Shown piece after piece: positions 47,468-56,822 of a stretch of 64,000 nt of DNA. The DNA lies in assembly GCF_007752135.1 (NCBI RefSeq), contig NZ_CP036298.1:1798001-1862000 (forward strand), in the 5' to 3' direction. Numbering within the stretch: position 1 is the first letter of the stretch; every line of letters starts with the position of its first letter. The DNA comes from Aureliella helgolandensis (GTDB taxonomy: Bacteria > Planctomycetota > Planctomycetia > Pirellulales > Pirellulaceae). Below the pieces are notes generated by a model. The model ran no database searches and was not told the DNA's origin. It saw nothing but the letters and a program-made list of their open reading frames with translations. A program made the translations under genes and the position numbers.

Positions 47468-49663
47468 TTAACGGCGAGTGATTCGGCTCAGATTGATCGC
47501 GCACGCCGACAATGCGACGACGCAAGTTAGCCCCAAGGCGATCAGGCCAGCGATCTTAAAAAATGCTCGGCCTTGAAAGAGTTGATTCCAAGCAGTCAGT
47601 CTGTCTGTATCGACTTCTTGCAGGGTGTGCGTCTTGAGCGGCTTAGTGGACTGCCCCGGCAGTAGTCCCACGGGCAAGACTTCAGCTCCGAAGAAAAGAG
47701 AGTTGTCACTATGGCATTCTAAACAGCCGGTCGCACCGAGGGCTTGGCGTGCAGGCCGCACTGCATGGGCCATCGGCCAGGCGTAGGGCTCGGCGGCGTC
47801 GCCCAGTGATTCCGGCTCCACCGCTTTGATCGTAGACGCTCCATCGCGGACGAAACCGCTGCCCCCGGAAATAAAGATCGCTACTGAATCGGGGTACGCC
47901 TCTTCGATCGCCTGCAACGCATCCGACACTCGCTCCGACACTTGCAACTCGCGGGCGGTGCGTTCCGCGGTTGCAATTTTCTGCCGCTCTTCAGTGGTCC
48001 ATTCCTCTTCTTTGGCTCGCGCGCGATCCTCGCCCAGCAGCTCCTTGCGCTGGCTCAGTGAGAGCTTAACGTCCGCGAGTTCTTCGGTGAATTCACGCCG
48101 AACTTTAAGTGGTCTGCGAATGAGCTCGTACACCTCTTCAGGATTGAGTGGGACGATTTTCTCATTCCGCTTGACTCCCCAGTAGGACGGCCACATCATT
48201 CGATGAGGTGTGTACTTTCCAACCTCCACCTGCTTGACGGTCCCCTCGTCTGGAGAGGCCACTGCGACGGGCTCTCCGGCTGCTTCTTCTGCTCCCGAGG
48301 CTGTTTCGTCTGCCTCACTAGGCGCTTCGTTAGTAGCGGCCGGGGGGGCGGATGATTGCCGCAAACCGCTGGCTGGCAAATGGACCGGGCCGACAATTCC
48401 AGGCTGCTCAAGGCCCGTCCGCTTGACGTGCTGCCCTAAGTGGTGGGCGATGGAATTGAGCTGTCGTCCAACGCTTGGTTCCAGCAATCCACCCGAGTGG
48501 CATGCGGTGCAAGTCAGTTTGTCGAAGTGTAGCGGAGGCAAACCCGCGTGGGCGGGTTGGGGGGCTCCCATGCGCCCTGCTCGCGATAATCCATCCGCGC
48601 TATCGTTAGGCATATGACAGCCCTGGCAGGATAGCGAGGTGGCGACGCTTCCTGACGGATGCTGCTCCCCCTCGAATCCACGGACCGTATTGTGATCTAA
48701 ACCGTTGCGGTGGCAATCCGCGCATGACATGCCTGCCCGCAAGTGCACATCTTCATCATGCTGCCAACGCGTTCCCTGAGTGGTCTCTGCGGGAACGTTG
48801 GTGTGGCAATAGTAACACGCGTTATTCTCAGGTTTGCGAATCAAATCGATGAAGACTTTGCCATCGCTACGAAAGCGACTGGCCTCGTACGTCACCTTGG
48901 GTAATTTGCTCGCCGCACCTTCGGCAGTGGGATCGAAGTCGTCCTTTAAGCGTTTCATGGAGCCAGCTACGGTGCCAACACCGAGGGCGGCTGTCGGCGC
49001 ATAGGCAAAATTCTCGTCTTCAATCTGCTCCGACCACACAAATGGGCTATACCCGTTTCCCTGCTTACGATGGCACAGCATGCAATCAACGGGGAGCGCC
49101 CCAGTCACTCCGCTGCGATCGAGGTATCCCTCGGGCCGTTCCTCACCCTGCAGGGCTTCACCGGCAGCAATGGACTCTTCCGAGCCTGGGCCTCCCCCGG
49201 GCAGAAAGCTGCCGAACTTGGCAGCCACTTGCCAACGTGATAGCCCCAAAGCGTCTGGATTGTAGGTTCCCATCCAATCGCGGTAGGAAAGTGGTAGATG
49301 AGTCCCGGTACGATCGTCCGACCAAATCCAGGGCTGACCGCCACGGCCCGGATCGGCCGCCTCGTTCACGGCATTGAAATGCCAGCCGTGCGCAATCGTA
49401 TCGAATTCATGGCATCTCCCGCAAGTTTTCTCGGGAGAATAGGGCGGTGGATTTTCGGAAGCTGGATCGATCTTAGTATTGGATGCATCAAACAGCTCAA
49501 TCCAGTGCACATAGCCACTCATGTTATCGGAAGTGGCGTAACGTGATTGCGCGACGGCGAGGGAGGGAGCCCCCAGGAAGCTGCACCAGCACACCCAGCT
49601 CAACAGCAGGGAGAGCAGGCGGCGCGCGTTACGGCTAGTCAGGTGACGAGATCGATCGGACAT
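47468..49663 (-). CDS. Seven-haem membrane-anchored cytochrome c
   Basis: A 731-residue protein from the ATG at 49663 (an in-frame start at 49756 is possible). A signal peptide is followed by seven CxxCH sites: CGRCH, CMLCH, CYYCH, CADCH, CQGCH, CTACH and CLECH. After these, a hydrophobic segment (FFKIAGLIALGLTCVVALSA) and a basic tail anchor it to the membrane from the periplasmic side. An intervening Glu/Ala-rich segment lies between haems six and seven. It is a multihaem electron carrier or reductase of unknown substrate, in a likely two-gene unit with the downstream b-type protein. Confidence 0.88.
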   Translation of the reverse strand: MSDRSRHLTSRNARRLLSLLLSWVCWCSFLGAPSLAVAQSRYATSDNMSGYVHWIELFDASNTKIDPASENPPPYSPEKTCGRCHEFDTIAHGWHFNAVNEAADPGRGGQPWIWSDDRTGTHLPLSYRDWMGTYNPDALGLSRWQVAAKFGSFLPGGGPGSEESIAAGEALQGEERPEGYLDRSGVTGALPVDCMLCHRKQGNGYSPFVWSEQIEDENFAYAPTAALGVGTVAGSMKRLKDDFDPTAEGAASKLPKVTYEASRFRSDGKVFIDLIRKPENNACYYCHTNVPAETTQGTRWQHDEDVHLRAGMSCADCHRNGLDHNTVRGFEGEQHPSGSVATSLSCQGCHMPNDSADGLSRAGRMGAPQPAHAGLPPLHFDKLTCTACHSGGLLEPSVGRQLNSIAHHLGQHVKRTGLEQPGIVGPVHLPASGLRQSSAPPAATNEAPSEADETASGAEEAAGEPVAVASPDEGTVKQVEVGKYTPHRMMWPSYWGVKRNEKIVPLNPEEVYELIRRPLKVRREFTEELADVKLSLSQRKELLGEDRARAKEEEWTTEERQKIATAERTARELQVSERVSDALQAIEEAYPDSVAIFISGGSGFVRDGASTIKAVEPESLGDAAEPYAWPMAHAVRPARQALGATGCLECHSDNSLFFGAEVLPVGLLPGQSTKPLKTHTLQEVDTDRLTAWNQLFQGRAFFKIAGLIALGLTCVVALSACAINLSRITRR

Positions 49664-49868
49664 GGCGAATGGCATCTGGAATAGGTACTGGGAGGGCGAA
49701 TGGTAGAACGCACGCACCTGAGTGAAAAAAGCGGGTGTATTATGAAGAATTTTCACGTAGAAACCAAGGTGGAGCAGCTCGTGAGCTGGGCTCCTTCTCC
49801 GTTCCTCCAGACTAGGCGAGTTTGTCAGCCATTTCGCTAGAAATCCTCAAAGGCAGCGCCGCAGCGGT

Positions 49869-51095
49869 TCACTCGCACGCCTCGGCTCGGAGGGCCCTCT
49901 CGCAGCATTTCAGGGCAGCAGAGGGAGTCTGTGCACGAACTTGGAGCCTGGCAGCTTCCAGAGATCCAATGATCGCCGGGTGCATGGGCACCGCTTCACC
50001 AACGCGTGGCGAAACGGGGATTAAGCTTTGAGAAATTGCGTCCAGCAGCCCTCCAATACCAGGTTCGCCCAAACAACTGGTCGGAATGACCGGGATTGCC
50101 CGTTCCTCCGGAGTGCGGGCGTCGGCTGACCAGTCGGCGAGCGTTGCGAGCGAGGCCGGGGCGCGCTGCAGGTCCGAGGACTCGCGCTCGGTGGATTGCA
50201 AATCTGACTTATTCCAAGCCACCAGTCGCCGAGGGGGAGCGAGCGCGAGAAAGCTTGCATGCGCGGCAGTCCAGCCGACCTGGGAATCGACTACGAACAC
50301 CACGCAATCACTTTCCCGCACGCGTTGCGCGGCGCGGCTAATTCCCTGCTGCTCGATATCGTCCGCCGAATCGCGTATCCCAGCGGTATCGGTGATCGAC
50401 ACGGGCCAGCCGTCGAGGGCCACTTGGACTTCAACCCAGTCCCGCGTTGTGCCGGGGGTGTCGTGCACAATGACTCGCTGCGCGCCAACTATCGCATTGG
50501 TCAAGCTGCTTTTGCCGGTGTTGGGAGGCCCCGCTAAGACGATTCGCCAGGGTTGGTTCAAATGCAAGCCGAGTTCGTTCCAGGTCAGCATTTCCTCGAG
50601 TGCCTGCTCTGCCTCCGGCAGGTTTTCTTGCTGAAGCAGTCGGCTCGTTCGGCGAATGGAATTCGCCAATGCACCCTGCATTTGATCGAGTAGGATCCCT
50701 GCGACCTTATCGGTCGAAGCGTTCAGTAGCTGGCGTTCGGCTTCTAAGGCCAGGGGGCACGCTTGTGAGGTCCAGCCTCGGGCCTCTGCCAGTGGGCACC
50801 CCAGTCTTGCGAAGTCGCCAATCAAAGCTTGGCAAATTGCTTGGCCGCCATGGCAGTGCAATTCCACTGTCTGCGGACCTGTGCGGCAGACCACGACTTG
50901 CTCTGCAGCGGAGTGTTCTGCGGTACTCGCGTGCCACAAGCCGTAGTAGACCTTGTCGATCTCCAGTGTTTGAGTTCGCAATTCCAGTCGCTGCAACACT
51001 CGCTGGACGGCTTCCGGGCCACTGACGGCTAGCGTCGCAATCGCAGATGGTAGCTCTGCTGTGAGCCGGTAGAGTTGGGTTGCAGGGATGGGCAT
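49869..51095 (-). CDS. mnmE: Divergent MnmE-like GTPase
   Basis: A 408-residue protein with MnmE architecture: an N-terminal TrmE-like domain (IATLAVSGPEAV, VELHCHGGQAI), a helical domain, and an inserted G domain (GPPNTGKSSLTNAI, DTPGTTRD, DTAGIRD, NKSD). MnmE, with MnmG, modifies tRNA wobble uridine. Here the usual N-terminal DTIAA-type start and the RAFLNGK-type motif are missing, and the protein ends ERALRAEACE without the CxGK catalytic cysteine motif. It is shorter than the usual 450 residues or more. It is either a divergent functional MnmE or a paralogue that has lost the tRNA-modifying part. The start at 51095 lacks a Shine-Dalgarno. Confidence 0.83.
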   Translation of the reverse strand: MPIPATQLYRLTAELPSAIATLAVSGPEAVQRVLQRLELRTQTLEIDKVYYGLWHASTAEHSAAEQVVVCRTGPQTVELHCHGGQAICQALIGDFARLGCPLAEARGWTSQACPLALEAERQLLNASTDKVAGILLDQMQGALANSIRRTSRLLQQENLPEAEQALEEMLTWNELGLHLNQPWRIVLAGPPNTGKSSLTNAIVGAQRVIVHDTPGTTRDWVEVQVALDGWPVSITDTAGIRDSADDIEQQGISRAAQRVRESDCVVFVVDSQVGWTAAHASFLALAPPRRLVAWNKSDLQSTERESSDLQRAPASLATLADWSADARTPEERAIPVIPTSCLGEPGIGGLLDAISQSLIPVSPRVGEAVPMHPAIIGSLEAARLQVRAQTPSAALKCCERALRAEACE

Positions 51096-51261
51096 GTGGC
51101 AGCAGGGATGGGTTCGGTGATAAGCTAAATGTCGTGTAGGGAAACTGGGGCGAAATCAATGCTCTCAAGCAGTTTTTTCAATTCGCGTGGGGACGTTCTG
51201 GTTGGTCCCGCCACACGGATTTGCGGTGGCTCTAGGTGTAGTTGGTTGTTCGTGGAGGGTG

Positions 51262-53703
51262 TTACCGGAGTGGTTCCTTCACGGGGATGCTCCCTCGGTA
51301 AGGGCCGAAGAACTCACGCGCGGCGGGATGCCATGCAATGCCTTGCCAGTGCGCGGCATGGTTTGCTGAAAAGATCCCCGTCTGAGCCACGACTTCCGGC
51401 GTAAACAGGCTCCTTAGTACCGCTTGAACCAGCGCTGCAGGTGCGTCGTCCCGTGCCGCTAGGTAGGCCGGTGTGGCGACGGTCGCAACTCCGTCTGCCG
51501 AAATCTGTCGGTCGGGGTAGTGTTCTGCGCTGACGATGTACGGGCGAAAGCTCGGCTCATCCAAGGCAAACTGCCAAGCGTTCGAAATGGGCAGGAATCG
51601 AAATCCACTATTGAGGAAATATTTGATCTCCGACCCTCCAACGCGTGACACGACGATCGCTGCGTCGCACTGCAATTGCTCCTGGGGCAGTTCGCTTGCG
51701 AGGTGTTGCCACTGCGATTCGTCCAGTTCAACGTCTGCAAGGTTCACGCCGGCATGCTGCAGCAGCAGCTTGGCTACGCTCTGTGAACCGGCCATTTGAT
51801 CACCCACTGCAATTCGGTGATGCCCGAATTCCGATAGCTTGGTTAAGTCTGAATCGGCACGCACTAGAACATGTACCACTTCGAAATAGAGTGGGGCTAC
51901 GACAGCGATAGCACCTGAGTCCACGGCGTCCGCTTGCAGGATTGCCAAATCCACTTCGCCTCGCTCCAGCTTGCCAAGATTGTCCGACGAGCCTGCGGAG
52001 GGCACGATTCTCGTTTGGGTCTTGGTGGAATTCACCAACATGTCACTAATCACAGTCGCCAGTTGCTCGTAGCTCCCGCCTGCAGCCCCAGAGGCTACTG
52101 CCACCTTGCTCGGAATGCGATTTTTGAACCAAACACTGGAGGGGATTACCCACAGCATCGAAGCTGCCAGCATGAGCATTGCGACTGAAATTAAACCGCG
52201 TTGAACCCAGCGGTGAGCGTCCGTGGGTTCTACCACGCGGTTGTCCAATATTGCGCCGACGATAGGCACTCCCAGCAGCCAGTACCACGCGCGACGGACG
52301 CGCGAAAGCGGGCGGGCGTGAATCGGCAATCCCTGCAAATAGCGGTCGAGGTCATCGGCCAAAGCCGCTGCGCTTCGGTAGCGGCGTTCCGGAGACTTTT
52401 GCAGGCAAACATCGATGATCGTGGCAATCTCATCATCCACGCCGTCTGCCACGTTGCTAGCCTTCGGGGCCGGACGGTGGATGACTTGGAACATCGTCTG
52501 CATGACGTTCGCCGCCTTGAAAGGGGGGCTGCCAGTCACGATCGTGTACAGCACCGCTCCCAACGAGTAGATGTCTGTCGCGTGGTTCTGTTCGTCTTGG
52601 TTGCCCGCGGCTTGTTCGGGCGACATGTAGCTCGGCGTCCCAAGTGTGGCTCCGGTAGCAGTTAGCCCAGCTTCGTTGTCAATCGTTTTCGCCAAACCGA
52701 AGTCGGTGATCCGTACTGCATCGTTTTCGTCGACCAGCACATTGGCAGGTTTCAAGTCACGGTGGACCACGCCACGGTCGTGGGCGTATTGGATGGCGCG
52801 AGCGGCGTCACGGACGTACCGTGCAGCTCGCTTGCAATCGATCCTGCCCTCGTTCAGCATTTTCGATAAGTCGGAGCCGGCAACGTAGTCCATCGAGAAG
52901 TAGCGATGGCCCTCATGCTCACCGCATTGATGAACCGTGACGATGCAGGGATGGTCCAACCGGGCGGCGCTGCGCGCTTCTGCGTAGAATCTGAGGACTT
53001 CCTCTTGGCTGGCAAGCGCCCCAGAGCGAATTGTCTTGATAGCAACCGGACGATCGAGGCGCGTTTGCCTCCCGAAGTAGACGACCCCCATTCCGCCGCA
53101 TCCCAGAACTCGCTCCAAGACATAATCCCCAAACTGACAGGGAAGCTTGGGCTGCGCGAGCTCGATCTGCAGTGGCCCAGTTGCTGCGGGACGCGGTGGA
53201 TTCTGAGTATCAAACAGTAGTGGTTGAGGGCGGGCGCCGCCTGTCGCTGGTTGATCGTTTACGGAAAAATCGGCCGACTTCCCCTTCCCTGGCAACGTCT
53301 GCCGCTCCGCGTCACGATGGTGATCCGACTCGGCCGGAAGGGATGGGATTCCGGCAGCCCAGAAATTGTGGAGTGGCAGCGTCTCTTCCTGCTCTGCTGA
53401 CGCCTGGGTTACCTCTGGGGCCTGCTTCGCGTTGCCTGGCCCATGATCGCTGGCAGGCACTTCCCGAGTGGGAGGCTGCTCAAGAAAAGTCGGCCCAGCC
53501 AAGCGTTCGATCCAGTCGGCGGCCTCTAGTAACTCAGCCAACTGGCTGCGTAGAGTTGGATGGAGCGCAAGAAACGACTCGCGGTCTGTCAACTCGCCCG
53601 CATCGCTCTTCTGCATGTACTCAGCCAAGGCACGCTCGACCTCCATTTCATCTAGCGGATCGTCGGGCTCGATAGGGCTGGAGTGTGGCAATGGAGAATC
53701 CAA
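51262..53703 (-). CDS. Ser/Thr protein kinase fused to a TAXI-type receptor domain
   Basis: An 813-residue protein beginning with TTG. An N-terminal region of about 180 residues of low complexity leads into a Hanks-type kinase domain (about 190-470): GCGGMGVVYFG, catalytic-lysine K223 (VAIKTIR), HRDLKPAN with D316, and DFGLAK. A single membrane helix lies at about 503-525 (LISVAMLMLAASMLWVIPSS). The extracytoplasmic part (about 535-800) matches the TAXI-type solute receptor of TRAP transporters: VAVASGAAGGSYEQLA, DLAILQADAVDSG, and HHRIAVGDQMAGSQS. It is therefore a membrane receptor kinase with a predicted small-molecule binding domain. No TRAP permease is adjacent. Confidence 0.9.
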   Translation of the reverse strand: MDSPLPHSSPIEPDDPLDEMEVERALAEYMQKSDAGELTDRESFLALHPTLRSQLAELLEAADWIERLAGPTFLEQPPTREVPASDHGPGNAKQAPEVTQASAEQEETLPLHNFWAAGIPSLPAESDHHRDAERQTLPGKGKSADFSVNDQPATGGARPQPLLFDTQNPPRPAATGPLQIELAQPKLPCQFGDYVLERVLGCGGMGVVYFGRQTRLDRPVAIKTIRSGALASQEEVLRFYAEARSAARLDHPCIVTVHQCGEHEGHRYFSMDYVAGSDLSKMLNEGRIDCKRAARYVRDAARAIQYAHDRGVVHRDLKPANVLVDENDAVRITDFGLAKTIDNEAGLTATGATLGTPSYMSPEQAAGNQDEQNHATDIYSLGAVLYTIVTGSPPFKAANVMQTMFQVIHRPAPKASNVADGVDDEIATIIDVCLQKSPERRYRSAAALADDLDRYLQGLPIHARPLSRVRRAWYWLLGVPIVGAILDNRVVEPTDAHRWVQRGLISVAMLMLAASMLWVIPSSVWFKNRIPSKVAVASGAAGGSYEQLATVISDMLVNSTKTQTRIVPSAGSSDNLGKLERGEVDLAILQADAVDSGAIAVVAPLYFEVVHVLVRADSDLTKLSEFGHHRIAVGDQMAGSQSVAKLLLQHAGVNLADVELDESQWQHLASELPQEQLQCDAAIVVSRVGGSEIKYFLNSGFRFLPISNAWQFALDEPSFRPYIVSAEHYPDRQISADGVATVATPAYLAARDDAPAALVQAVLRSLFTPEVVAQTGIFSANHAAHWQGIAWHPAAREFFGPYRGSIPVKEPLR

Positions 53704-53937
53704 GCTGGCGGCGACCTGTCGTTGGAGTCAGCCCTCGGCGTACCGCGGGAAGTTGTGGAAATTGACGGAGCATCTGGGCGGGAGAACTGGCAAGTTGACC
53801 TGGCCGTTGGTCAACCCAGTTAGGCCCCACGCAAGACCTTGTGCCAGCACTATCACCCAGTCACCAATTCTATCACATTCGCGGTCAAGTACGGAATCTT
53901 GGACAGATTTCCAACGAGAGCAGCCCCCGCGTCCATT

Positions 53938-54061
53938 AGGTGCCACCCACCTATCCCCGATCGTCCACCTACCTCCCATTGCTAGCCTTCGTCCCGATAG
54001 GTGCCACCCATCTATCCCCAATTGCTAGCTTTGCAATTTCAGGGAAAGATGGGTGGCACCT
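53938..54061. repeat. Direct and inverted repeat element
   Basis: AGGTGCCACCCACCTATCCC at 53938 recurs with two changes at 53999. The second copy is inverted perfectly for 15 bases (AGGTGCCACCCATCT with AGATGGGTGGCACCT, 53999-54013 and 54047-54061), with an inner AATTGC/GCAATT pairing, so it can fold into a long hairpin followed by T residues. It resembles a REP- or MITE-like palindrome. Confidence 0.7.
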
Positions 54062-54142
54062 TTTAGATATTTTTGTGGGGGGGGAGTTGTTGTGTGTGGG
54101 GGGGGGGGGCGTGGTCCGCGTGTGCCTTGATGCCAAGGCACG

Positions 54143-54172
54143 AAAAAACCCAGACCATCGCTGGTCTGGGTT
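54143..54172 (-). terminator. Intrinsic terminator of rpmJ
   Basis: On the minus strand, AACCCAGACC and GGTCTGGGTT form a 10-base perfect stem, and six T residues overlap and follow its 3' arm. It lies about 165 bases after the rpmJ stop. Confidence 0.88.
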
Positions 54173-54336
54173 TGATAGGAATTGGCAAATGGGGCGTAAT
54201 CAACCCCAGGCTTAGCCATTTTGGGGCCTTGGGGGCGACCGTTCAAACTCGAGCAGCAGACGGGCGTGGGGTTTTGATGTTAAACCACATTCAACCGTTA
54301 ACTGGACTGCGGAGGCCGCTCAAGCAACCGCTGGCT

Positions 54337-54492
54337 CTAGCGTTTTTTCTTGCGAACCTTGGCACCGCCCTGGCGGACCTTGAAGCGAGGATTGCTTTTG
54401 CAAATTACGTAGATACGACCACGACGCCGCACAACCTGGCAATCAGGGTGACGAAATTTAAGAGCGCCGATCGAGGAAACAACTTTCATGGC
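54337..54492 (-). CDS. rpmJ: 50S ribosomal protein L36
   Basis: A 51-residue protein, [18 protein letters not shown] and onward, with the L36 core [20 protein letters not shown] and a lysine/arginine-rich end (KKKR). Only two cysteines remain (PDC and VIC) and the usual fourth zinc ligand is replaced, so this is the zinc-independent form of L36, like E. coli YkgO. It is small enough to be missed by length cut-offs. It stands alone with its own terminator, divergent from the helicase gene. Confidence 0.93.
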   Translation of the reverse strand, partial: AMKVVSSIGALKFRHPDCQVVRRRGRIYVICKSNPRFKVRQGGAKVRKKKR

Positions 54493-54749
54493 TTAAAGCC
54501 CTATTTACCTGTACAAATAGAAACTGCTCTGCGTCCAAAGATCGGCCACCCATCAGGGAACCAGCATCTGACGCAATCTGTTTGAAATTTTTTGTGTGTG
54601 TTTGTTGCGGAAAATTAGGATACCAAAAAGACGAAATGCAATCTAGGCATCGATTCCACGAAGAGTTGAGATTCTAGGGGCCTGGCGAACTTTCGCAACA
54701 CCAAATTCTCCCCCCTGGCGAATCCAGCTGGTCGCGATACGATTCCAGC

Positions 54750-56822
54750 ATGTCGAACGGCCTCAATCCAGAACAGCAAGAAGCTGTACAAACGCTCAAG
54801 GGCCCCATGCTGGTATTGGCCGGCGCGGGATCGGGGAAGACGCGCGTCGTAACTTTCCGCATTGCTAACCTCATTCGGCACGGAATCCGTCCCGACCGCA
54901 TCTTAGCAGTAACTTTTACCAATAAAGCTGCTAAAGAAATGCGAGAACGGATCGGGCTCATGCTCGGCCCCCGTCGCCGCCTCCGACGGGGGGAGCAGAA
55001 GCCGCCTACGCCAGTCATCGGCACATTCCACTCGAATTGCGTCCAGATCCTCCGGCGTCACGCCCCTAAACTGGGCTACCCCACCAAATTTGCAATCTAC
55101 GACCGAGGGGATCAGGAATCGACCGCACGGGAGGTTCTACGGCAGCTGCGGGTTTCTGCTGGCATCCTCAAACCGGGGGATTTCCTATCGCACGTTAGTC
55201 GTTGGAAGAATGCGGGCGTTCGGCCGGAGCAGGCTGGAGAATTGGCGCGGAGCGACGCCGAGCATATGGCTGCCAGTGGATATCGACGTTATCAGCAAGC
55301 GATCAAGCTGGCGGGGGCGATGGACTTTGACGATCTCTTGCTGCTGACCGAGCAGCTTTTCATTGATTATCCTGAAGCTCGCCAGGAAGAGGCGGGACGT
55401 TACGACCATGTGTTGGTCGACGAATACCAGGACACCAATCAGACCCAGTACGCAATCATCCAGTCGCTCGCAGCAGGTCACCGCAATCTTTGCGTCGTGG
55501 GGGACGACGATCAATCGATTTACGGTTGGCGTGGAGCCGAAGTCCAGCACATTTTGAATTTTCGAAATGATTGGCAAGACGCGAAGGTGGTGCGATTGGA
55601 AGCCAACTATCGCAGCACGACGGCAATCCTGACGCTCGCGAATCGCTTGATTGCGTTCAACAAGACGCGGCATGATAAAGTTCTCAAACCGGCCCGTGCC
55701 GGAGGGGCTGCACCGCGCGTGCTGCAGTTTAAGAACGACGTGGAGGAGGCTCGCGGCGTTACCGAAGAGATCCAACGCATCTTAGAAAGTCACAAGCGAG
55801 AGGCTCGCGATTTTGCGATTCTTTTCCGCACCAACGAGCAGCCTCGCGTCTTTGAAACCGAACTACGGAAAGCTCAAGTTCCGTACTCGCTGGTCGGTAG
55901 TCAATCGTTCTTCGATCGCAAGGAGGTGCGCGACCTGCTGAGCTATATGAAGATGATCGATAACCCCAAGGATGAAGTCGCGCTGCTGCGGATTATTAAC
56001 TATCCGCAGCGTGGGATCGGTGCGAAAACGGTGGAGAACCTGCTAGCAGATGCCGTTGCCAACGGCCATTCAATGTGGGAGACCATGCACAATCGAGACT
56101 TTGTTAGCCGTTTCCCCGAACCGGCAAAGCGGGGCGTCGAACGTCTGCAATCTATCGTTGCGCGTTTCAAAGCGCGTCATGCGGAGCCTGGCGCAACCTT
56201 GGCTGATGCGCTGCGCGATTTAGTCTACAACCTCGACTACATGGGGGCCATTGAACGCAGCTACCCCACTCCCGAAGAGGTGCAAACGCGTCAAGCTTCA
56301 GTCGAAGAAGTCATCAATGCAGTTGCTGAGTTTGAAGGAGAGGCCAAAGAGCCGACCCTATCGGGCTTTCTGGACAACGTGGCCTTGGCGGGTAAGGAGT
56401 TTGGAAGTCCCAAAGAAAAGGAACAGCAGCGCAATGCCGTTTCTCTCATGACCTACCATAGTGCTAAAGGGTTGGAATTTCCGATCGTCTATATGGTCGG
56501 CATGGAAGAGGGGATTTTGCCGCACCGACGCTCCTTGGCTGAAAACTACGATGATGTCGAAGAAGAGAGACGTCTGTGCTACGTGGGGGTGACACGGGCT
56601 CAAGATGAGCTGACACTCTGCTTGCCATTGCAACGCATGAAATGGGGCAAGCCGAGAGATACATTCGCTAGTCGATTTCTCTATGAAATGACGGGGCAAG
56701 CGGACAATCCGAACCGGAATCGCTCCATTCAGGGCGCACGCAAGGAAATCGTAAACAGTCAACGAGCCGCCGCTCGCAAGAAGGCCAAGGGCGCCAAACC
56801 CGCACCCAAACGCGGTGACTAG
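54750..56822 (+). CDS. pcrA: UvrD/PcrA-type superfamily 1 helicase
   Basis: A 690-residue helicase. Walker A is LAGAGSGKT (K30), motif Ia FTNKAAKEM, Walker B VDEYQDTN (D224-E225), then GDDDQSIYGWRGA and the later motifs ANYRSTT, SLMTYHSAKGLEFPIV and CYVGVTRAQDEL. It unwinds DNA 3' to 5' with ATP, in repair and replication-fork rescue. The C-terminal tail is short and basic (Lys/Ala-rich). Whether it is better named uvrD or pcrA cannot be told from one sequence. It is transcribed alone. Confidence 0.95.
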   Translation: MSNGLNPEQQEAVQTLKGPMLVLAGAGSGKTRVVTFRIANLIRHGIRPDRILAVTFTNKAAKEMRERIGLMLGPRRRLRRGEQKPPTPVIGTFHSNCVQILRRHAPKLGYPTKFAIYDRGDQESTAREVLRQLRVSAGILKPGDFLSHVSRWKNAGVRPEQAGELARSDAEHMAASGYRRYQQAIKLAGAMDFDDLLLLTEQLFIDYPEARQEEAGRYDHVLVDEYQDTNQTQYAIIQSLAAGHRNLCVVGDDDQSIYGWRGAEVQHILNFRNDWQDAKVVRLEANYRSTTAILTLANRLIAFNKTRHDKVLKPARAGGAAPRVLQFKNDVEEARGVTEEIQRILESHKREARDFAILFRTNEQPRVFETELRKAQVPYSLVGSQSFFDRKEVRDLLSYMKMIDNPKDEVALLRIINYPQRGIGAKTVENLLADAVANGHSMWETMHNRDFVSRFPEPAKRGVERLQSIVARFKARHAEPGATLADALRDLVYNLDYMGAIERSYPTPEEVQTRQASVEEVINAVAEFEGEAKEPTLSGFLDNVALAGKEFGSPKEKEQQRNAVSLMTYHSAKGLEFPIVYMVGMEEGILPHRRSLAENYDDVEEERRLCYVGVTRAQDELTLCLPLQRMKWGKPRDTFASRFLYEMTGQADNPNRNRSIQGARKEIVNSQRAAARKKAKGAKPAPKRGD

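Larger units (their letters stand above)
53704..54336. other. Intergenic region with hairpins and poly-G tracts
   Basis: No gene seen. It holds a direct and inverted repeat (53938-54061), G-runs of 8 and 12 (54077-54109), a perfect 8-base hairpin (GTGCCTTG and CAAGGCAC, 54122-54141) and the rpmJ terminator. Confidence 0.7.
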
